A stretch of DNA of 64,000 nt, taken from contig NZ_AZEY01000020.1 in NCBI RefSeq assembly GCF_001434255.1, forward strand, positions 124,001 to 188,000, written 5' to 3'. Each line of letters begins with the position of its first letter. Within the stretch, counting starts at the first letter, position 1. The stretch is from Lentilactobacillus diolivorans DSM 14421. Lineage in GTDB: Bacteria > Bacillota > Bacilli > Lactobacillales > Lactobacillaceae. This document shows positions 57,920 to 64,000 of this stretch, piece after piece. The position numbers and the translations under genes were made by a program. The notes under the pieces are model-generated. The model worked only from the letters and a program-made list of their open reading frames with translations, made no database searches and was not told where the DNA came from.

Positions 57920-57968
57920 AGTTGAAGCGTACTTTGAAGGCGCCTTTCAAAACGCTTCCCAACTTCAT
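57920..57968. promoter_or_regulatory. Long interrupted palindrome upstream of GAPDH
   Basis: AAGTT..GAAGCGT..TTTGAAGGCGCC continues into GGCGCCTTTCAAA..ACGCTTC..AACTT, giving nearly continuous dyad symmetry over about 48 bases, roughly 50 bases before the GAPDH start. No T-run follows. It could be an operator or a leader RNA hairpin. Confidence 0.6.
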
Positions 57969-58126
57969 CGAAAACAGTATATGCCCAAAATGCATTTTAT
58001 CAAAGCAATTAGACTTCAAGAGGCAGCTGCGTCAACATGGAAAATTGTTAATGAATTAGCCGTAATCTCAATAAAAAAGTTCTTTCACACAAATCCGACT
58101 TTCATTGTCCCTTTGAACCCTTTCAC

Positions 58127-59239
58127 TCACTTAGTCACCCGAACAGCGTCGATCATCATTCGCGCACCAGCCAAAATTGCATCGTGGTTAAAGGTCATTG
58201 CCGGAATGTGCAAACCAGGCTTCAGCCCACAGCCAAGACCCAGCATCGTGGAATTTTTTGCTGCTTTGTCATAAGCATAAAAATGAAAATCATCCCCACC
58301 CGGTGTCACAACCGGCTCAACTAATCCTGACTGCCCCAAAACATTTACAATAGCCGTTTTCATGTTTGCAATTGCCTTTTCACTTGGAATGGCAGCTGGT
58401 GAAAAGTCGTTACCATCGATGGTGATTTGGATGCCGTCTTTTTCAACCCCTTTGAGGATTGCAAAAATTTTCTCCTGAAGGACTGCCATCAATTCGTTGG
58501 TTCGAGTACGGTAATCAAGTGCAAATGTCCCGTTATCCGGAACGATATTAGACGATTCACCGGCATGAAACATCGTCGCAGTTACTGAATAGGGTTCGGC
58601 AGTATCCAATGAAATTTGTCGAAGTTGTTGGTTAATTTCGCTAAATGCATCAATCACATTGGCGCCCAATTGTGGCTTACCGGCATGGGCGGTTCGCCCT
58701 TTGATGGTTACCCATAACGTCCTAGTGGCCGCATCTAAAATAATTGGTTCGGCTTGGTGGTCGGCGACTTCCGATTCCGGGCAAACGTGTAACCCATACA
58801 AATAATCTAATTTACCAAGCTTGCCACTTTTAATCACTTTTTCGGCACCAGTCACTGTTTCTTCGGCAGGCTGAAAAATTAATTTTAAAGTCCCGGAAAG
58901 TTCCTGCGGATTTTCCTGAAAATACCTTGCAACCGCCAAAACAATCGTCATATGCGCATCATGCCCGCAAGAATGAAAGACACCTGTTTTTCCTTGATAG
59001 TGTTGCTTCAAAGCATCAATATCAGCCCGCATACCGATTACCGGATGTCCGCTTCCCAATGTTGCAATCAAACCAGTCATGTGATCAAAACGCTCATAGG
59101 TAATCCCCATGTTATCAAGTTCCCCAGCAAGGTATTCAGTTGTTTTCACCTCATTAAAGGCAGTTTCAGCGTTGGCATGCAAATAATCAAAATCCCGTTT
59201 CATTTGTGATTGGTTCAATTTAATTTTAGTTTCTATCAT
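58127..59239 (-). CDS. M20-family amidohydrolase (N-acyl-amino-acid type)
   Basis: 371 residues from the ATG at 59239 (GGAGG seven bases before). Metal-binding segments are GMRADIDALKQ, HSCGHDAHMTI and FQPAEETVTGAEKVI, as in IAMA/HipO-type dipeptidases that remove acyl groups from amino acids. It lies 16 bases after the OppA-like gene and is under the same T-box, so the pair likely imports and hydrolyses a peptide or acyl amino acid. Confidence 0.92.
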   Translation of the reverse strand: MIETKIKLNQSQMKRDFDYLHANAETAFNEVKTTEYLAGELDNMGITYERFDHMTGLIATLGSGHPVIGMRADIDALKQHYQGKTGVFHSCGHDAHMTIVLAVARYFQENPQELSGTLKLIFQPAEETVTGAEKVIKSGKLGKLDYLYGLHVCPESEVADHQAEPIILDAATRTLWVTIKGRTAHAGKPQLGANVIDAFSEINQQLRQISLDTAEPYSVTATMFHAGESSNIVPDNGTFALDYRTRTNELMAVLQEKIFAILKGVEKDGIQITIDGNDFSPAAIPSEKAIANMKTAIVNVLGQSGLVEPVVTPGGDDFHFYAYDKAAKNSTMLGLGCGLKPGLHIPAMTFNHDAILAGARMMIDAVRVTK

Positions 59240-59255
59240 GACTGATTCCTCCAAA

Positions 59256-60887
59256 CTATTTAGATACTTTGTAGGCATTCTTTAATGAAATGCCAGAAGC
59301 AGCAGCGTATGAAACACCTTTCAACTCTGGATTATTTAATCGCGCCATTTGGCCTTGATTAACAGCTAAAATAGCCTGGTCCTTCATGGCAATTAATTCA
59401 GCCTTCTGAAAATCCTGATACCGTTTTTTAGCATTTAACGAATCGACACCGTTAGCACGATCGTAATAGGTATCATACTGCTTATTACTATAATTGCCGG
59501 CATTATTAGCATTGCCAGTATTTAACAATTGGAAAAACTCATTAAGCTCTGGATACGACGCAATCCAATTGGTGAAACCCAAGTCGTAGCCTTTCTTACT
59601 TTGCATCTTGGTAATCGCCTGAACTTTGGGTTCAACGTTAATATGAATCGACAACCCCTTCAAGTTCTTTTCAGCTGAAGATTGAATAAATTCAGCCGAA
59701 TTTCGGAAAGAATCAACATCGTAGCAAACAAGGTTCAAAGACAGCTTTTTTAGATATAGCTGGGATAAACCCTTTTGCCAGAGTTTTTTCGCCAACTGGG
59801 GATTATAAGCAACTGCGGTTTGAGACTTGGTGTCGCTCGCAAAGTCTTTACCATTTGCCGGATTTTGGGAAATTTCTTCAGGCACCAGTCCGGTTGGGGC
59901 TTTTGAACCATTTTTCAAAACATTATTAACTAAGCTTTGACGATTAATCGTTAACGAAATTGCCCGACGAATATTAAGATTTCTTAACGCTCGGTTCCGA
60001 AAGTTATAGGCAATATAATCGGTTTCACCATGTGAGTAGCTAATATATCCCTTGTTATTTTTCTCATGGGCGGCTTGTTGGCCTGCTAAAGTGATGTTAT
60101 CAAGTTTACCAGATTGATAAAGTGACAGTGCAGTCTGAGGACTCTTAACCGTTGAAAACTGCACTGTTCTTAATTTCACGGCCTTTTTATCCCAATAGTT
60201 CGGATTCCGTTTTAAGGTCCAGTTACTAACGGAGGGTGACCAACCCCTCACAATAAATGGCCCATCATAAACGGTTTTATCAGCGGCCGTTCCATATGCC
60301 TTGCCATATTTTTGAACAACCTTGGGATTCTGGGGTAAAAATGGCACTGACGCACACAAATATTTAAAATACGGCGTCACTCGTGCGAGTTCAACCCGAA
60401 ACGTTGTCGCGTTTATTGCTGTTACCCCGAGCTTAGTTGGTGATAATTTTCCTTTTTCAATCGCTGCCGCATTCTTAATCGGCAAATACATATATGAATC
60501 AGGTGCTTTGGTTGCTGGGGTCACTGTTCGCCGCCAAGCGTAAACAAAATCATTAGCAGTTAATGGATCGCCGTTACTCCACTTTAAGTTTTTCCTCAAA
60601 TGAAAGGTATAGACAGTCCCGTTTTGTGTTGGCTTAACAATCTTAGTGGCTAAACCAGGTTCGACCGTTGTACTGTTTTTCATTCGATACAATCCCTCTT
60701 GAGAATTATTAACCGTTTCTAACGCACCAACATCGGTAATCATTGACGAATCAAGTGATTCAATATCAGCCGGCTCCATCACACTTGCCTTTTGTGAAGA
60801 TGATTGATTTTTTGAAGCATTACCACAACCCGTTAATCCAATCCCACTCATTAAGATTAACCAGCCAACAATCCATTTCATTTGCAT
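59256..60887 (-). CDS. OppA-like substrate-binding lipoprotein (second copy)
   Basis: About 543 residues from the ATG at 60887 (GGAGGGG eight bases before). The lipobox is LTGC. The SBP family 5 region LKWSNGDPLTANDFVYAWRR (in parts: KWSNGDPLT, DFVYAWRR) is present. Related to the protein at 53150 but divergent. It is preceded by a T-box leader, so expression should respond to the charging of one tRNA, and is followed by the M20 amidohydrolase. Confidence 0.92.
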   Translation of the reverse strand: MQMKWIVGWLILMSGIGLTGCGNASKNQSSSQKASVMEPADIESLDSSMITDVGALETVNNSQEGLYRMKNSTTVEPGLATKIVKPTQNGTVYTFHLRKNLKWSNGDPLTANDFVYAWRRTVTPATKAPDSYMYLPIKNAAAIEKGKLSPTKLGVTAINATTFRVELARVTPYFKYLCASVPFLPQNPKVVQKYGKAYGTAADKTVYDGPFIVRGWSPSVSNWTLKRNPNYWDKKAVKLRTVQFSTVKSPQTALSLYQSGKLDNITLAGQQAAHEKNNKGYISYSHGETDYIAYNFRNRALRNLNIRRAISLTINRQSLVNNVLKNGSKAPTGLVPEEISQNPANGKDFASDTKSQTAVAYNPQLAKKLWQKGLSQLYLKKLSLNLVCYDVDSFRNSAEFIQSSAEKNLKGLSIHINVEPKVQAITKMQSKKGYDLGFTNWIASYPELNEFFQLLNTGNANNAGNYSNKQYDTYYDRANGVDSLNAKKRYQDFQKAELIAMKDQAILAVNQGQMARLNNPELKGVSYAAASGISLKNAYKVSK

Positions 60888-60910
60888 GTTAAATTCCCCT
60901 CCTATGACGA

Positions 60911-61150
60911 TAAAAAAGCCCTCCCAAAGAAAATCATTTCTTTGAGAGGGCGACATTTCGCTGTTCCACCTCTGATTTACAACAGCCTCACGACAATTGC
61001 CTCAGTAAGTTTAATAAACTTAAAACATTAACGATGTTTTATCCGGATCAATCTAATAAAAACCTGCCTTTCAATTGATCTGCTATTAGCTGTGTTTCGA
61101 CTCTGCTCATTCTTTCAGCATTTGAATGATCTCTGATAATTAGAATCTAC
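60911..61150 (-). promoter_or_regulatory. T-box leader with terminator
   Basis: On the minus strand an AGAGGTGGAACAGCG block (60966-60980 region) matches the T-box core GGTGGNACCGCG with some changes, and GCTGTT/AACAGC can form the antiterminator. The terminator is GCCCTCTCAAAGAAA with its complement then TTTTTT (60913-60951). Upstream hairpins (GATCAAT/ATTGATC and AAGTTTATTAAACTT) fit stems II and III. I could not read the specifier codon with confidence, so the amino acid is unknown. Confidence 0.78.
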
Positions 61151-61228
61151 TTAGACTAATCTCGGCATTTTTTAATTTAAATATAACTTACAGGCTTATA
61201 TCGACTTTGTCAAGGATATTAAAAAGCC

Positions 61229-61858
61229 TTATTTCGATAATGCAACGTCAATCACGTCTTTGGGATGATAAAAATGATAGTTGGGCCGTAAAAAGGGTAC
61301 TTCGGAATTTCCCCATAAGGCAGCTCCGAAATCAACGTTAGCTGCTTTAGCAGCCACTTCATCATTACCGGCATCCCCAACATACAATGACTCCTGCGGT
61401 TGAACACTTAATTGATCTAACGCAAATTGGAGTGGCCTGGGATCCGGTTTGGGATATGGCACTTGATCTGCAGTGACGATAATCGCCATTCGATTTAAAA
61501 AAACATTGGGATCAAGATTGGTAATATCCGCATCTAGACGTGACGTCACCACTCCCACCTGAATTCGATACCTTCGCAACTGATCCAGCATGTCGATAAT
61601 TCCAGGAAATAATGGTTCACGATGATTGGCACGTTTCGTTTCTCGATCATAGGCGGCCAGCAATCCGCTTTTTTGATTGACGGGAATCTTTAAAGCCGCC
61701 ATTTCATCATCAATACTCATCGAAAATGTTTCACGTAAGGCTGCAACTGTCGCCGATTGATGAAACGCTGGCAAGATGGCCTGCATTGTTTGTCGATAAG
61801 CTGCAAAACTATCAACCAATGTCCCATCAATGTCAAAAAGGACGAGCTGATAAGCCAC
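61229..61858 (-). CDS. HAD-superfamily hydrolase (phosphoglycolate-phosphatase-like)
   Basis: 209 residues. LVLFDIDGTLVDSF (motif I), VGVVTSR (motif II), KPDPRP (motif III) and YVGDAGNDEVAA (motif IV). It follows larE by 18 bases on the same strand, so it may be part of the larCE operon. Substrate unknown; family members dephosphorylate small phosphorylated metabolites. Confidence 0.9.
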   Translation of the reverse strand: MAYQLVLFDIDGTLVDSFAAYRQTMQAILPAFHQSATVAALRETFSMSIDDEMAALKIPVNQKSGLLAAYDRETKRANHREPLFPGIIDMLDQLRRYRIQVGVVTSRLDADITNLDPNVFLNRMAIIVTADQVPYPKPDPRPLQFALDQLSVQPQESLYVGDAGNDEVAAKAANVDFGAALWGNSEVPFLRPNYHFYHPKDVIDVALSK

Positions 61859-61876
61859 CAGTAATTCCCCCCTGCT

Positions 61877-62710
61877 CTAAAATTTTGCTAACTGCTCATG
61901 TGATAACTGCTCATTCATATGTCCACTGACAAAACCGCCCAAGTCCATTGCCACAAAGCCATAGCCGTATTGCTTAAGTTGATGATTAATCTGTTCTCGT
62001 TGATTAATCAAGGCCTCGATATCGGATTGAGGCACTTCGATTCTGGCAACATCACCATGATTGCGAACTCGGACAGTTGAAAATCCAAGGTTGCGCAGAT
62101 ATTTCTCCGAAAGCATCACTCGGTTAATCAATGCCTCAGTTAATGTCGTGCCATACGGAAATCGTGACGCCACACTACATGAGGGAACTTTAGACCAATT
62201 TTCCAGATGGGATTGCTGCGCCAAATGACGAACATCCGATTTATAGAATTTTGCCATTTCAAGTGGACTCTTAGCACCCGCTTCATCACGAGCCCGCAAT
62301 CCGGGTCGGTAGTCGTTCAAGTCATCCATGATCATGCCATCAATCACAAACCGATACCCCAACTGGTCTTTAATTTGAGTTAATTGATTATAAAATAACT
62401 TTTTCGCATAATACCAACTATCGGGCGTATTATGTGCAACGTGTTCCTCGCTTAAATAATCAATTTCAATTGTCCGAATCGTTGCCCCCAGTTGGTTTGC
62501 CAAATGAATGGCTTTTTCGAACTCATCATCGCTAAACAAAATTGAGTTGGCAATCACTGCCAGCACATTATCCTTACCCAATGTTTTAATCGCCGTATCC
62601 AGAACTACAGTACTGTCGATACCACCAGAAAAAGCAACCACTACCTTGCCCATTTTTCTTAATTCATTTTCAAGTTGAACGTGCTTGCTGTCAATTTTTG
62701 TCATAACCAT
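61877..62710 (-). CDS. larE: Nickel-pincer cofactor sulfur transferase LarE
   Basis: 277 residues. The PP-loop AFSGGIDSTVVLD binds ATP. SWSKVPSCSVASRFPYG (as SKVPSCSVASRF) holds the sacrificial Cys: counted from the third residue Met it is Cys176, the residue converted to dehydroalanine in the L. plantarum enzyme. LarE sulfurates the pyridinium dicarboxylate to build the NPN cofactor of lactate racemase. It is 62 bases after larC on the same strand. Confidence 0.93.
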   Translation of the reverse strand: MVMTKIDSKHVQLENELRKMGKVVVAFSGGIDSTVVLDTAIKTLGKDNVLAVIANSILFSDDEFEKAIHLANQLGATIRTIEIDYLSEEHVAHNTPDSWYYAKKLFYNQLTQIKDQLGYRFVIDGMIMDDLNDYRPGLRARDEAGAKSPLEMAKFYKSDVRHLAQQSHLENWSKVPSCSVASRFPYGTTLTEALINRVMLSEKYLRNLGFSTVRVRNHGDVARIEVPQSDIEALINQREQINHQLKQYGYGFVAMDLGGFVSGHMNEQLSHEQLAKF

Positions 62711-62772
62711 TATAATCTGCTTCCCTTCATTTACTTGTTTGGAGACGATAACTAATCTGTTTACAAATCAGT

Positions 62773-64000
62773 TTAACTAATTTTGGTATCAATTAGTGCC
62801 TGCAGCCTTGTTTGAATATAATCAAAAGTTTCCCCACTTTGCATGGCAAAATGGGCAACATCGTCGTATTCAGGGGTCGCTTTAACCATGCCATTAAATT
62901 GGGCAATTTTTAAATGAACATCGCCATAATCGGTTGGTAAAACAATTTCCTTACGCTGCATAATGGTGCGTTTGACAATCTGATAACGAACTCCCTTTGT
63001 CGCCGTATTCTTTAAAATCAACTGGGTAAACTTCGTGACTTGATTAGCTGATGCAATTACCGTTAACAGTTGGCCGGGTCGACCTTTTTTCATTTGAATC
63101 GGCGTCAAGAAGACATCCAGTGCGCCGGCTTCAAACAGTCGCTTTGCGGCGTACCCTAAACTCTCACCGGTTTGATTATCCAGATTTGCTTTAAGGACAG
63201 CCACTTGATCATGGGTAGTCGCTATGGTGCGCCTACTCGCCGATCGATCAAGAATCATGGCCCGCAGCGCATTAAATCCACCCGTATCCCGTTTACCAAA
63301 TCCGTAGCCAACTTTTTCAACCGCTTCAGTTTCACTAATTGTGCCAAACGAATCCACCAGAACCTTAATAATCCCCATTCCGGTCGGCGTAATCAATTCG
63401 GTATGGACATCGGTTCGTTGCTTAATCGGAATACTTGTTCCAACCCGCATTTGCATCACAGCGGGAACAGGGACCGGCATCTGTCCGTGAGCAACGTTAA
63501 TAAAACCACTGCCGTCACTAATTGTTGAACATTTAATATGATCAACATGTAACAAGTCGAGCGCAATACAACTTCCTACGATGTCAACAATTGAATCTAA
63601 AGCCCCGACTTCATGGAAATGAACCTCGTTTAACGGGACTTGGTGAACTTGCGACTCAGCCTTGCCAATCTCAGTAAAAATGCCACTTGCTTGGCGCTTA
63701 ATCTTTTCAGACAAGTCACTATTTTTGATAATGGTTAAAATCTCTGTTAGATGTCGGGCACCGCCATGGTGATGATCGTGGTGATGTTCGACGAAACCGG
63801 TATCCTTGCTGCCATGGTCAAGGACAACATCAAAGTCGGTGCCATATATGGCATTCTTAGGTTTCTTTTGCGCGGATAGTGAATAACCCGTTAGGTGAAG
63901 TTTCTGTAATTCAGCCTTAAGGTCTTCAATCTTGACCCCCAAGTCTAAAAGGACGCCAATCATCATATCACCACTAATTCCGGAAAAAGCATCTAAATAT
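62773..64000 (-). CDS. larC: Nickel-pincer cofactor nickel insertase LarC, 5' end missing
   Basis: Runs off the right edge; translating past the first in-window Met gives YLDAFSGISGDMMIGVLLDLG, the usual LarC N-terminus. The His-rich HHHDHHHGG segment follows, then the conserved HEVGALDSIVDIVG and GPTGMG-type regions. LarC is a CTP-dependent nickel insertase. In L. plantarum it is made from two frames joined by frameshifting; here it is one continuous frame. larA and larB are presumably beyond the window. Confidence 0.93.
   Translation of the reverse strand, partial: YLDAFSGISGDMMIGVLLDLGVKIEDLKAELQKLHLTGYSLSAQKKPKNAIYGTDFDVVLDHGSKDTGFVEHHHDHHHGGARHLTEILTIIKNSDLSEKIKRQASGIFTEIGKAESQVHQVPLNEVHFHEVGALDSIVDIVGSCIALDLLHVDHIKCSTISDGSGFINVAHGQMPVPVPAVMQMRVGTSIPIKQRTDVHTELITPTGMGIIKVLVDSFGTISETEAVEKVGYGFGKRDTGGFNALRAMILDRSASRRTIATTHDQVAVLKANLDNQTGESLGYAAKRLFEAGALDVFLTPIQMKKGRPGQLLTVIASANQVTKFTQLILKNTATKGVRYQIVKRTIMQRKEIVLPTDYGDVHLKIAQFNGMVKATPEYDDVAHFAMQSGETFDYIQTRLQALIDTKIS

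Noticed and set aside
62773-64000. Programmed frameshift in larC as in L. plantarum.
   Set aside because: The visible gene is one uninterrupted frame covering both LarC1 and LarC2 regions.

Overview
This window looks like chromosome from a low-GC, Gram-positive lactic acid bacterium of the family Lactobacillaceae. The evidence is the gene set (MurT/GatD, SUF with SufU, FeoAB, nickel-pincer LarC/LarE, TenA under a TPP riboswitch, T-box control of an OppA-like protein), strong AGGAGG-type ribosome binding sites, TTGACA/TATAAT promoters, and a tmRNA tag reading AKNNNNSYALAA. Genus is not certain; CobT, LarC/E and PreTA would suit a heterofermentative lineage, but that is inference. No transposase, phage gene or CRISPR array was found.

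Layout. 1-2748 (minus): translation and nucleotide genes ywlC (cut by the window edge), prmC, prfA, tdk. 2904-4954 (plus): murT-gatD, which amidate the lipid II stem peptide. 5197-9816 (minus): a serine beta-lactamase-fold protein and a heterodimeric ABC exporter, one half of which is frameshifted. 9988-15933 (plus): a small hypothetical protein, an exported matrixin-like protease, a MerR regulator with a flavodoxin-fold reductase, lone tRNA-Gln(CUG) and tRNA-Glu(CUC) genes, and a lipoprotein nuclease. 16211-19645 (minus): a three-gene operon of a C39-like pseudopeptidase, response regulator and histidine kinase, ended by a doubly nested palindrome. 19777-25183: a HAD phosphatase, tmRNA, a gene-poor stretch with small exported and HTH proteins, then a flavin oxidoreductase pair. 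25405-31741: CAAX protease, TPP riboswitch-tenA, a structured leader with terminator before a CPA1 antiporter, and envelope proteins. 32203-44669 is an iron and redox block: an orphan NarL-type regulator lacking the phosphoacceptor Asp, a seven-gene SUF operon (sufC-D-S-U-B-T plus an XRE/TPR regulator), divergent feoA-feoB-Cys-rich peptide, and preT-preA. 45167-52996: an alcohol dehydrogenase, small membrane and exported proteins, a tyrosine phosphatase, cobT, and an 80-bp-period hairpin repeat. 53150-64000 (minus): two OppA-type lipoproteins, a CobW-family GTPase operon behind a Zur-box-like palindrome, GAPDH, an M20 amidohydrolase, and larC-larE-HAD phosphatase.

Genes that work together: SUF supplies Fe-S clusters (PreT and PreA are likely clients) and Feo brings in the iron; LarC and LarE build the nickel-pincer cofactor of lactate racemase; MurT and GatD form one enzyme. 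The most noteworthy items are the feoB poly(A) frameshift, the CobW protein without its CxCC motif under a Zur-like operator, the receiver domain without Asp, the C39-like protein without catalytic His in a two-component operon, the candidate regulatory RNA before the antiporter, the palindromic repeats, and two C34 tRNAs.
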